Below, piece after piece: positions 10,764-20,270 of a DNA stretch of 21,335 nt. The stretch is from CALMFT01 sp035333525 (lineage in GTDB: Bacteria > Patescibacteriota > Gracilibacteria > Absconditabacterales > Absconditicoccaceae). Location of the stretch: contig DAOQQF010000017.1 in the NCBI GenBank assembly GCA_035333525.1, positions 1 through 21,335 on the forward strand, read 5' to 3'. Numbering within the stretch: the first letter of the stretch is position 1; each line of letters begins with the position of its first letter. The notes below the pieces were generated by a model, which saw only the letters and a list, made by a program, of their open reading frames with translations, was not told the DNA's origin and did no database searches. Both the position numbers and the translations under genes were made by a program.

Positions 10764-10846
10764 TGATCATATATCTAGGAAATACATTTTATTCTCTGAT
10801 CCTTATCAACGTGGAAAATCAGCTTATCAATTCATGACCAATACCA

Positions 10847-11575
10847 ATGAATGGTGAATCACCTACACAAGATGTAGCTCAACAAACACTATTTTTACAA
10901 AAACAAAATCAAGTTGCTGAGATAAAATATAAAATCTATGCTTTTATTCTATTATTAGTACTTATACGATTTTGGTGAGTATTACAACATTCAATAGCAA
11001 AACACGATACATTGGTCAACGATCTCAATCAGACAACCAATGAAATAGATCTTTTGGATGTTAAAATCAAAACAGATCAGTCAAATCAGAAAATTCTTAC
11101 GATAGCTAAAGAGGAGTATAATCAGATCGTAGAGTGTATCAATAAAAGAATTTGTGTATGAGCTACAACCAACAAAGAAATAACTAAAAATCTCAATAAT
11201 CTGAGGACATTTTACCTAACCAACAAACTAGAAGCAAACAAAATGAGTTTGGACCAGAAGCTAGTACTCAAAGCAATCGATGATTATCTTTTAAAAAAAG
11301 ATGGTAATACGTTTGGTCAGATTCAATCGATTACCTACTGAGATCCAGTCAATGTCAATGATGACAAAAGTATCTATAAACTTCCTATCAATGTCCAAAT
11401 TGAGTTTTTCAATAAAGATCAATTTATTGATTTTATTCTCAATACTGAAAAATACATCGATCCTGCTCTCAAATACCGTGTCTTATTCAAGATAGTAAGT
11501 ATGAACTACAACATCGCAAACTACGAAAACCTCCAAAAAGTTACCATGCTCATGGAAGTATTTTACTATAGGTAG
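10847..11575 (+). CDS. PilO/PilN-like one-pass membrane protein (type IV pilus alignment complex)
   Basis: 242 aa. Topology is cytoplasmic tail (~1-28), a single transmembrane helix (~30-48, IYAFILLLVLI..FWGVLQ), a coiled-coil stretch (~55-95, NDLNQTTNEIDLLDVKIKTDQ), then a globular ferredoxin-like C-domain with alternating strands (YKLPINVQIEFFNKDQFIDFIL ... KVTMLMEVFYY). This is the architecture of PilO/PilN, which link the pilus platform to the outer structures. Sequence identity to either is too low for me to pick one. CGA codon 41 sits in the middle of the transmembrane helix next to Phe-Trp; Trp is far more plausible there than Arg. ATG 10847 is chosen because an ATG at 10834 is out of frame. 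Divergent from pilC and sharing its dyad. Confidence 0.68.
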
Positions 11576-11664
11576 TCAATATATCAATATAAAAAATAAA
11601 AAATACTTGATAATCTCTCTCTTAATTAAGAACTAATGTGCCGAGTAATAAAAAAGGCATAATA

Positions 11665-11881
11665 ATGGAAACAAAAAAAGTAATAGTTAGCTACGCTGAA
11701 CAGTATTATCCTCCTGGAATAAAATCATGGTTTATAACCGTTAATGGGGAAAAAAATCACAATCGACAACACATCAGAAAATTTTTTCTTTGCATGGAAA
11801 GCAAGAAATGCCGCATCCAAGCTTGCTAAAGAAATTAATGGAGAGTTCAAAGATGTGATACCTAGTCCTAGTTCAACCTAG
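11665..11881 (+). pseudogene. Small hypothetical gene (~71 aa) interrupted by an apparent +1 frameshift at a run of seven A
   Basis: From ATG 11665 the frame reads a plausible small globular protein (METKKVIVSYAEQYYPPG...SWFITVNGEK). It then turns into an implausible basic tail ending at TAA 11829. Skipping one base in the A7 run at 11750-11756 continues in a good frame (ITIDNTSENFFFAWKARNAA, then SKLAKEINGEFKDV) to TAG 11879-11881. The two halves fit as one ~71-residue protein. Alternatives are a real mutation, a sequencing or assembly indel in the homopolymer, slippage on the A run restoring the product, or an independent short gene from ATG 11744 (45 aa) in the second frame. The strong terminator 10 bp downstream of the second-frame stop supports that frame as the true gene end. 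Function not recognised. Confidence 0.55.
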
Positions 11882-11890
11882 CTAACTTCT

Positions 11891-11932
11891 AACCACGATA
11901 ATATTATATATATATTATAGTGGTTTTTTTTT
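11891..11932 (+). terminator. Rho-independent terminator
   Basis: The inverted arms AACCAC-G-ATAATAT and ATATTAT-A-GTGGTT form a long AT-rich stem with a 6-bp G/C-containing base, followed immediately by a T run to 11932. Orientation is plus. It ends the small-gene transcript and separates it from gyrA, which comes from the opposite strand and stops at 11976. No matching T run exists on the minus side. Confidence 0.85.
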
Positions 11933-11975
11933 ATTATCATAGTATATTATAAGTAATAAAGAAGACCAATAATCT

Positions 11976-14537
11976 TTATCCTCCTTTTTTCATTTTAAAT
12001 TTGGAATTGGGGATAGATGCTGCTTCTCATTCTTTTTTCTCTTCGTATGGGCGATATACCATGATGATGGATTGATTAGTAATCTGTTCAAGAGTCCCTT
12101 CTGGGTCATCGAGCTTCATTGTATCGTTGTGGATTGTTTTAAGTTCATCATTATTGAGTTTGACACGGATATTTCACTCATTGACTGGGAGCGCTCCTAT
12201 CATGGTTTGGTTGATCTTGAGTGTAGCTACAGATTGTCATTTATGACCTCTCTTATGAAACTTAAGATCATCGATATTCAAAAGCTTGCAGGCGTTATCA
12301 GAAAAAACAAGAATAAACTCCTCATCAGTGTATCTAAACATTCATACTACTTGGTCATCATCAACTAACTCGATTCATTTTACTCATCATGAGGTCTTAC
12401 CCATCGGTCTAAGATTGGTATCTTCAAACATGACCATCATACCTTGGCTAGAAATCACACCAATTTTGTCAGAATCTTTGGTAGGAATAATATTAATAAT
12501 ACGTTCTCCTGCTTCCAAGTTCATAATAACCGTTGGGAATTTTTTGAAACTTAAGAGTAACTCTTTTTTGATTTTTTTTAAACTATTGAAATTACTCAAC
12601 AAACATAAGTATTGATAATCCCCTTCCATTGTTTCGCACAAAACAATTTTTCCTTTGAGTCATCGATAAGCCACAGGATCAAGTGGATCTGATTTGGGTG
12701 TATGCGATGGTAGATCCTTAAGTCTGGTTATCACTAATTCTCCACTATCAGTAATAACAATAAGTTTATCTTGATTATTGGTGTTGATCATATGAACAGT
12801 CTCTTCAGGGACATTCATAATCCTACTTTGATATAAAATTTTCACCTTGTATTCATTATCAATAAGGCAAATAACATCTTCTTTTTTGAGGTCTTGCATT
12901 TTCATAAGTTTTTTGAAGTCTCATGCCATATTTCAAACATCATCACTGATTTGGGTTCTTCTTTCATCTCCAAATTTTTTCTTCAAATCCTCAATCTCTC
13001 CGATGATAACTTCATTGAGTTTTATAGGATTGGAAATAATTTCATTGAGTTGCGCTATAAGTGCTTGTTTTTCTCCTATTTCATCGAGAATTTTTTGAAT
13101 TTCAAGTCATACCAATCTACCTAATGTCAATTTCAAGATATATTCTGCTTGAACATCAGTAAAATCAAATGTTTTCATCAATCTTTCTTTGGCTTCGTCA
13201 GTTGTTTGACTAGACCTAATGATAGCAATAATATCATCGATAATATCTATAGCTCTCTTAAGTCACTCCAGAATATGAAGTCTATCCTGAGCTTTTGCAA
13301 GCTGAAACTGAGATCTTCTCAAGACGACCAATTTTCTAAACTCAATAAATTCTATCAATAAATCTTTGATATTCAGAATTTTTGGTTGCATACCATCCTC
13401 TACAAGCGTAACATTATTTATAGAAAAAGTAGTTTGAAGATTAGTATACTTATAGAGTTGAAGCAATATTTCATTAGGGTTATATCATTTTTTTACTTCA
13501 ATACTAACTCTAATCTTATTTTGAGCAGACTCATCTACGATATCAATAATACCTTCAATTTTCTTTTCGGCTACTAGTTCTCAAATTTTTTCTACAATTG
13601 AAGCTTTGGTTACCTGATAAGGAACATCATCTATAATAATAAACGAGTTTGATTTACCTTCTTCAATATGAGTATTTCCCCTCATGACAATACTTCCTTT
13701 CCCCTTTGCATAGACTTCTTTGATATTGGCTGAATCAAAGATAATACCTCATGTTGGAAAATCAGGACCTTTGATAATCTCCATAATATGATCGATAGTA
13801 ATACCCTCTTCTCAATCAGTGTTAGCGTCTTCATTATCATCAGTAGTATCAATAGTATCAAGTTCAGTGGCCATATTGTTAATGCGTTGGTGCTGGTTGA
13901 TCAGCTTATCTTGTTCATAATTCAACAACAGCATACAAGCATCTAATACTTCAGTCAAATTATGAGGAGCCATATTGGTTGCCATACCTACTGCAATACC
14001 CATCGTACCATTACACAAATGATTGGGGAAAATCGTTGGTAAGTATCTAGGTTCTTCCAAACTATTATCATAATTTGGTCTTCGATCAACCGTATCTTCT
14101 TTGATATTCTGGATCATATACTCAGTAAGAGCAGTCATTCTTACCTCAGTATATCTTGAGGCAGCGGCTCCATCACCATCAATACTTCAAAAATTTCCCT
14201 GTCCATCAACCAAAGGATATCTCATTGAAAAATCTTGAGCAAGTCTCACCATCGCTTCATACACAGAACTATCGCCATGAGGATGATAATCTCTGAGTGT
14301 CTGACCTACCACTCACATTGATTTTTTGTACTTGGTATTGTGGTACAAACCCATCTCATACATCGTATAGATGATCCTTCTAATAACTGGTTTGAGACCA
14401 TCTCTCGTATCCGGTAAGGCACGAGAAACAATAACCGACATTGCATAATCCACAAATGATTGAGTTATTTCACTCTCAATAGGTTGATCGATCACATTGA
14501 GATCCACAGGAGGTTTGATTAATTCTCTTTCCGACAT
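11976..14537 (-). CDS. gyrA: DNA gyrase subunit A
   Basis: 853 aa, full length for GyrA. Breaks and rejoins DNA to introduce negative supercoils together with GyrB. Visible in order: ALPDTRDGLKPVIRRI (~res 40-55), YHPHGDSSVYEAMVRLAQ (quinolone-resistance-determining region with HPHGDS), GQGNFGSIDGDGAAASRYTEVRM with the catalytic Tyr at about 129, PNYDNSLEEP...FPNHLCNGTMGIAVGMATN, GPDFPTGG, and LAKAQDRLHILEGL, followed by a C-terminal beta-pinwheel (ICLIDNEYKVK, LIVITDSGELVITR, IGVISSQGMMVMFE). The DxRDG and catalytic arginines use AGA/CGT. CGA codon 152 (VD-x-RPNYD) sits at a position usually Phe/Trp/Tyr. An acidic insert of roughly 30-35 residues, TELDTIDTTDDNEDANTDGE, precedes the ITIDHIMEIIKGPDFPTGG segment. 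I do not see a textbook GyrA box, so ParC is a minor alternative. The ATG at 14537 has no good Shine-Dalgarno sequence. Confidence 0.93.
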
Positions 14538-14566
14538 AACAAAAAAAAATCAGGGTATAAAAATAG

Positions 14567-14572
14567 ATTATA
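14567..14572 (-). promoter_or_regulatory. Candidate -10 element upstream of gyrA
   Basis: The minus strand reads TATAAT here, 29 nt upstream of the gyrA start codon, in a 172-bp AT-rich gap between gyrA and the pilB stop. No good TTGACA-like -35 lies at the right distance, so this is only a weak candidate. The rest of 14538-14709 shows nothing else I can name. Confidence 0.35.
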
Positions 14573-14709
14573 TACTGATTAGTAATTATTTATCTCCCTA
14601 TTGCAAAAGGAAAAGAAAATAGAAGCAATGGTAACTATTTTTTGACTAACAATCATAAATCAAATTTTATTTTTTCATTATAAACATAAAAATATTCGTC
14701 ATACATCTC

Positions 14710-16281
14710 CTACACCACCCTCCTGAGTTCTTCCATAGTAGTAAGTCACTTCCAAACTTTGATAAGTCAGTCATCTTGCATAGTCAGATATCCTCTCTTT
14801 CTTAGTGATTCTATCATATCAAGTCCCAATTTTCCTTCCAGAATCATTTGACGATCTTGATCAGTAGGTTCAAAAATCTCAGCCAAAGCCATTCTTCATG
14901 AAAATCCATCATCTCATGGAGCTGGTTCATACAAAGTTGATTTGGGGGTAATCATATCAGGAAAATGAGTGCGTACATACTCCAATCATTCATGAAGTTC
15001 AGTATTTTCTCATAATTTTGGATCACGTGGTAGTTTACTGTCAGCAAGTTTTCTCACAAGTCTTTGTCAGATTATCATATTGATTGCTGGCGCCAAAAGA
15101 TATGGTTTTACTCACAAATTAAGTAATCTAGAAATTGTATCTAATGCGCTATTGGTATGAAGTGTAGAAAATACCAGGTGTCATGTAAGAGCTGCATTGA
15201 TAGCTGCATTTGCTGTTTCTAGGTCACGTATTTCTCATACCAAGATGACATCAGGATCGTGTCTGAGTACTGATTTAACACCTTCAGCAAAGGTGTATCA
15301 CTTGTCTTCATGGATACCAGATTGTTGAATACCTGGTATCTCATATTCAACTGGATCTTCCAAGGTAATAATCTTGATATCGGGGGTATTTAGATAAGCA
15401 AGCATACTATAAAGTGTAGTTGTTTTACCACTTCCAGTCGGTCCTGTAACCAAGATGAGTCATGAATTTTTAGCAAGATTATTGGTAATGGTGGGTATAT
15501 GATACGAAGCAAAACCTATATCAGAAAATGTCATAATAGACTGACTACTGTCCAAAAATCTAATAACCACTGACTCTCCTCTCAATCATGGCATAAAAGA
15601 AACTCTGGCATCAATGTGATGAGCATGTTTATTCTCCCATACAGTGAAATCAAATCTTCCATCTTGAGGAATCTGTGCAATATTCATTTTTACTCCGGAA
15701 ATGTATTTAATTTTCATAAGATAAACAGCAAACTCTTCGTGAGTTAATGTTGCAATAGTCTCCAATAAACCGTTTCTCCTAACTCTTAAGACAACCCCAT
15801 TTGATTCACCTTGTAGATGCATATCACTCGATCAGGCTTGAAACGAAAGTCTCACTAGTTCGGTAATCAAATCAGTCTCAGAAAAATCGCCCTTGTGATT
15901 CAGTGTATCTTTTATGAGCTCAATAGCTTGCTCTCCTCTTGCTTGAAGTCTATAATCCTCCTTCAGTTCCAACTGTTTTTGATAATCTAACATTTGATTA
16001 TACCAACTCAATGCCAAAGCAAAACCTTGATCATCAGTATAGTATACATCCACTTGATAATTTTTAGTTTGAAATGATTCGATAAGCTGACGCAGTCACG
16101 ACGAGTCATTATTGGTAGTAAGCATCATCAGCGTTTCTCCTTGTTTTCATGTTCTCTCTCGTACAAGTGTTTGTAGTTGTTGAGCTTGAGTTTTGGGTAT
16201 CATTTTCAATACATCAAAATTTGGCTTGAGTCAAGCTATATCGGTTGATTGAAAAATATGATTAGTATTATTAGTTTTCAT
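14710..16281 (-). CDS. pilB: Type IV pilus assembly ATPase PilB (GspE family)
   Basis: 523 aa. The hexameric cytoplasmic ATPase that powers pilus extension. An N-terminal regulatory domain (1-~155) is diverged. The N-terminal part of the ATPase follows with GSSDMHLQGE (the family's 'ASDIHiEp'), RVRRNGLLETIATL, IPQDGRFDF and DARVSFMPGLRGESVVIRFLD. The core then has Walker A GPTGSGKTTT (~280), the Asp box ITLEDPVEYEIPGIQQ, Walker B-type RHDPDVILVGEIRD, and the His box ALTGHLVFSTLHTN. The C-terminal FSGRMALAEIFEP motif is intact. Catalytic glycines include TGA codons (for example in VGEIRD and SGRM). The usual tetracysteine zinc site between LVRKLAD and the GRM motif is missing. ATG 16281 overlaps the upstream gene's TAA (TAATG), so translation is probably coupled. 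Confidence 0.95.
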
Positions 16282-16952
16282 TACAATTTATTATAAGTTC
16301 ACATATCTAAATCTATAATTTTTGAAATATATTTTATTTTTAACTCACACAAATTATAATATTGAGTCATGAGATTAATAAGTTCTTGCTTGTTATACGA
16401 ATGTTTTATATCTCGATCATTCAAGTGAGAGGTGCGTATCAATCTTTTAGTATGAGTAAAAATTTTAGTATTTGTGCTTATATCTATAATACAACAATTA
16501 ACATCCAAAGCTATTTTTTTATTAAATGCTTTTTTAGTCATAAACTTTATATCTTCTGGAGCAATATCCCTATAAGCTTCTTCATATGTATATCACATCA
16601 TATCTCTTGGTTCTGGTTTGTTATTCGTATATAATTCAATAAGCATATAGTGTTTAAGTGGCTTGGTATAATCAATAGTATGCATAGCATATACTCAATC
16701 TGCAGTCTGCATATATGACGAAATATCTGTAGTAAGCACAACTCTATCTCATACACTCAATGTTTGTTGTGATTGTATTGATGCCAAGGTCTTCTCAATA
16801 TCATCAAGCTGATCTCTCATATGTGCAATAGTGATACCATTTAATCCTTTCATAATATAATAGTACACATTCTCGTTCCAAAAGTCAAATATGGAATCAG
16901 AAGTTGACTTGATTTTGATTGACATATTTACAATAATAACCTCATGTCTCAT
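16281..16952 (-). CDS. Hypothetical protein translationally coupled to pilB
   Basis: 223 aa, no family recognised. Read with UGA = Gly it runs from ATG 16952 to TAA 16281-16283, whose last A is the first base of the pilB ATG. The start at 16952 is favoured by AAGGAGG three bases upstream on the minus strand. ATG 16925 (MSIKIKS...) is an alternative with weaker signals. Visible: a short amphipathic helix MRDQLDDIEKTLASIQSQ (~65-80), then a beta-rich segment LSVGDRVVLTTDISSYMQTA (~85-105), then a mixed, mildly basic C-terminal half. No signal peptide or membrane span. The coupling suggests a pilus-related or regulatory partner of PilB, but that is inference from position only. Its first 9 nt overlap head-to-head with the truncated ligA frame. 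Confidence 0.72.
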
Positions 16953-18335
16953 ACCCCTCCTTCATTATCTGATCTAGGCTTTTTATCAATACCTTTTGTG
17001 TATGAGGCACAATCTATCGACGATGTTATCGCACTATGTAATGACCAAACAATAAAATCCCAGCTTGATGTCATGGATATTGAATTTGATGGACTAGTAA
17101 TCAAAGTTAAAGATACTCATATCAGAGAGCTACTTGGTTCAACCAATCATCATCCAAGATGGGCTATCGCTTACAAGTATCCTGCTAAACAGGTTACAAC
17201 TCTCCTCACCGCAGTAGAACGACAAGTAGGCAGAACTGGTATTTTAACTCCGGTTGCTCATGTTGAACCTGTTCAACTCAGTTGAGTTACCATCTCAAAG
17301 GTCACCCTTCATAATCCTGACTTTATTCGTGAAAAAGATATTCGTCTATGAGATCGTGTCTATATCCAAAGGTCATGAGAAGTAATACCTTATATCGTAT
17401 GTACTATTCCTGAGCTACGTGATGGAACCCAAATTATCATAGATCAGCCACACCAATGTCCTGTGTGTTATGATCCCATTCATACAGATCATGCAGAGTC
17501 ATGAAATACAAGTTATTATTGTGTCAATGCGCGTTGTCCAGCAACCATCAAAGAGAGTATTAAACATTTTGTGAGTCGCGATATGATGGATATCCAATGA
17601 ATATGAGATGCGATTATTGATGCAATGGTTGATAATCTGATTATATATCATTATGCAGATCTCTATAAGCTGATTACCGACCCAGTAATGAGGATGATTA
17701 CCAAAAATCTACCTGGAATGGGTGACAAAAAAATCGACCTTATTATATTATGATTACAAAAATCCAAAACTCAGCAACTGTCCCGTATTGTGTATGCTCT
17801 TGGCATACCTCAAGTAGGTGAAAAAACGGCTCAGATTATCTCAGATCACCTCAAGCCACATATCGATTCATTTGAATGAAGTCAAATTGAACTACTCCAA
17901 TCAATCATATCTTGGTTATCAAATAGAGAATTTCTTGGTTCAATACATTCTATAGGACCAGAGACTACTTCAAGCATCATTGATCGGATTACCAATGAAC
18001 ATAATCGTTCCTTGATGATAGAGCTAACAAACTATGGCGTAGAACGAAATCATCGAGGAGAAAAGATAACACTTGAATCATCAAAGCTTCAGTATATTAG
18101 GTTCGCTATTACAGGTAGTTTTGAACTCAGCAGAGAGCAGATTATTTCTATACTGGTAAAACAAGGTGCAACATATTGTCCCAATATTACCTCCAATACC
18201 AACTTTCTCATTGTTTGAACATGACCATCAAGTAAACTCTCTAAATGTATAAAGCTCAATGATTCATGAAAACAACTCATTGACATTATCCAAGGCCGAC
18301 CAGAAGCAAAAATAAAACTCTGATTAGATAAATAA
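16944..18335 (+). CDS. ligA: NAD-dependent DNA ligase LigA, C-terminal two thirds only (N-terminal catalytic half absent)
   Basis: 463 aa versus ~670 in complete LigA. Present in order: the end of the adenylation domain, FDGLVIKVKD (motif IV, ~50) and HHPRWAIAYKYPA (motif V); the OB fold EWQVGRTGILTPVA (CGA codon 93 read as Trp); the Cys4 zinc finger CPVC...C....CP (~172-195); the helix-hairpin-helix domain HFVSRDMMDIQGIG...NLPGMGDKK...LGIPQVGEKTA; and a C-terminal BRCT domain IRFAITGSFELSREQ...ITSNTNFLIVG. Missing are domain Ia, the KxDG lysine that is adenylated, and the 'FANPRNAAAG' segment. Upstream the frame meets TAA at 16842, and the opposite strand is occupied by a different gene. As it stands the product cannot seal nicks alone. 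It is a broken gene, a split ligase whose first half is elsewhere, or a misassembly. No Shine-Dalgarno sequence at ATG 16944. Confidence 0.88.
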
Positions 18336-18374
18336 AACACTATAACAAAGCCTTTTGATATCAGACTATAATAC

Positions 18375-20249
18375 ATGTCTCCTACTCACGATATTATCTC
18401 TGAACTATTGAGTCAGACTCACTTGGATAGTGACAAGGTTTTGGAGGTAAGAAAAAAGATAAGCTGAAAGTATGTTTTGGCGCACATGCCTAGTAATGCA
18501 GATATATTCAAGACCTACTTTCAATGAGTTCAACAATGAATATTTCAACCCAACAAGGAATTAGAAAAACTTCTTCGTAAAAGAGCAGTAAGGTCACAAT
18601 CAGGTATCGTTCCTGTTCAAGTACTTACTAAACCATTTTGGTGTCCATGAGAGTGTATCTTTTGCCCAAATGATGCAACCATGCCCAAGTCATACATCAA
18701 TACAGAGCCTGGTGCTCAGAGAGCCCTCCTCAATAATTTTGATCCCTACAAACAAGTTACGAATAGATTATTGAGTCTGAGACTTACCTGACACGATGTT
18801 GATAAAATTGAAATGATTGTCTTGGGATGAACACGAGATGTTTATCCCAAAGAGTACAAAATTGAGTTTATAAAGGGACTCTATGATGCGTGCAACACCT
18901 TTAATCAGTTTTTTATGTGATACACTGATGGCTCAATCATACTAGATTCTACTAAATCCATTAATCTTTCATCACTTCCGTTTCATTTTCCTCAGTCTAT
19001 CGAACAATCTCTTCAAATCAACGAAACGGCATCATGTAGGATAATCTGACTTACTATAGAAACAAGACCAGAATATGTAACCGATGAAAATTGTTTGTTC
19101 CGAAGATCATTGGGGGTTACAAGAGTTGAAATGGGCATTCAAAGTATGTTTGATGATGTGTTGGATGCCAATAAACGTGGTCACACAATCGAACAATGTA
19201 GACAAGCTATGTGTATACTCAGGTCTCATAGTTTCAAAATATCAGTTCATTTGATGCCTGGTTTATATTGATCTTCAAGAGAAAAAGATGTTGAAACGTT
19301 TCGTTTGGTATTTTGTGATCCTGCTTTCAGACCCGATGAAATCAAATTTTATCCAACAGCAATTATACCAAATACAGAACTTTATACTCTCTACAAACAA
19401 GGTAAATATACAGCTTTAACACTTGAACAAAATAAATCAATTATCAAAGAAGTTCTTATCAACCATATACCACCTTATACCCGCATCAAAAGACTTATTC
19501 GTGACATACCGGCGGAAGAAACCGTAGGCACTCATTATGTAACTAATTTGAGACAACTGGTAGAATGAGAACTCGAAAAAGAAATAAAAGAGTACGATAA
19601 TCAGAAAAGAAGCGAATATTACACTAAACTCTATCCAAATATAATACATGTGGATAGTCAAGATCAACTCATCGATACAATTGGTACACTTTGGAACCAA
19701 AAAGTTAATCAACCATTATTTCATACTTCTCATGTGGTTGAAACTCATTGGACACAAGCAATACAAACATTTGTACCACATGATGTTGTCCTCAATACCA
19801 TGGATCATAGAAATTTTGTATGTTTTGACACAAGATCAAGAGAAATTAGAAATAATACTCCATCTGCCACAGTTTTTCCCGTCATTCGTGTTTATTCTTC
19901 TACCAATGGTTTGGAGTTATTCATGAGTTTTGAGGATGAACTCTGATACCTATATGGATTTACAAGGTTGTTATTACCCGACTCTAATGTAAGATCTGCT
20001 CTCATTCGTGAACTTCATATTTATGGACAAGTCAACAAAATTGGTTTCACCGATGGAAATAAAACACAACATACCTGACTATGATGACAACTTATGACAC
20101 TTGCCGAACAAATCTCCTCATGATGTGGTTATACTTCTATCAGTGTTATCAGTGGTGTCTGAGTGAGAAAATATTATGAAAAGCTAGGTTACAAGCTCGT
20201 GTGAACAGATATGAAAAAAGACTTGACATCCAATAAGACATGATTATAA
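18375..20249 (+). CDS. Elp3-like tRNA U34 carboxymethyl transferase (radical SAM + GNAT)
   Basis: 624 aa. Elp3 proteins add a carboxymethyl-type group to the wobble uridine of tRNAs, using acetyl-CoA and SAM. N-terminal part: RSQSGIVPVQVLTKP, then the radical-SAM cluster motif CPGECIFC with C90, C94 and C97, GHDVDKIEMIVLGGT, LTIETRPEYVT and GVTRVEMGIQS, then the linker PPYTRIKRLIRDIPAEE. The C-terminal GNAT domain (~535-610) shows RELHIYGQ, QHTGLGGQLM and SGVGVRKYYEKLGY. Numerous conserved glycines are TGA. CGA codon 154 stands at the Trp of the bacterial 'GGTW..YP' motif. The CX3CX2C spacing is the compact bacterial variant rather than CX9CX2C of eukaryotic Elp3. It begins 39 bp after the ligA stop with no clear Shine-Dalgarno sequence. 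Its last codons contain the promoter for the next gene. Confidence 0.93.
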
Positions 20250-20250
20250 G
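20223..20250 (+). promoter_or_regulatory. Sigma70-type promoter inside the elp3 3' end
   Basis: TTGACA at 20223-20228, a 16-bp spacer, then TATAAG at 20245-20250, followed by GGTGG. The -35 is preceded by AAAAAAGAC. The start codon of the next gene is 20 bp further on, giving a very short leader without a Shine-Dalgarno sequence. The -35 and spacer are also elp3 coding sequence. The same upstream block recurs at the next small gene. Confidence 0.7.
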
Positions 20251-20270
20251 GGTGGTCTAAATTAAACCAT

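Noticed and set aside
12072..13577. Several plus-strand reading frames of 60-110 aa opposite gyrA
   Set aside because: All are antisense to conserved gyrA sequence, with no signals of their own.
19437..19946. Reading frames on both strands within elp3
   Set aside because: They lie over the elp3 linker region and are explained by the single elp3 frame once TGA is read as Gly.
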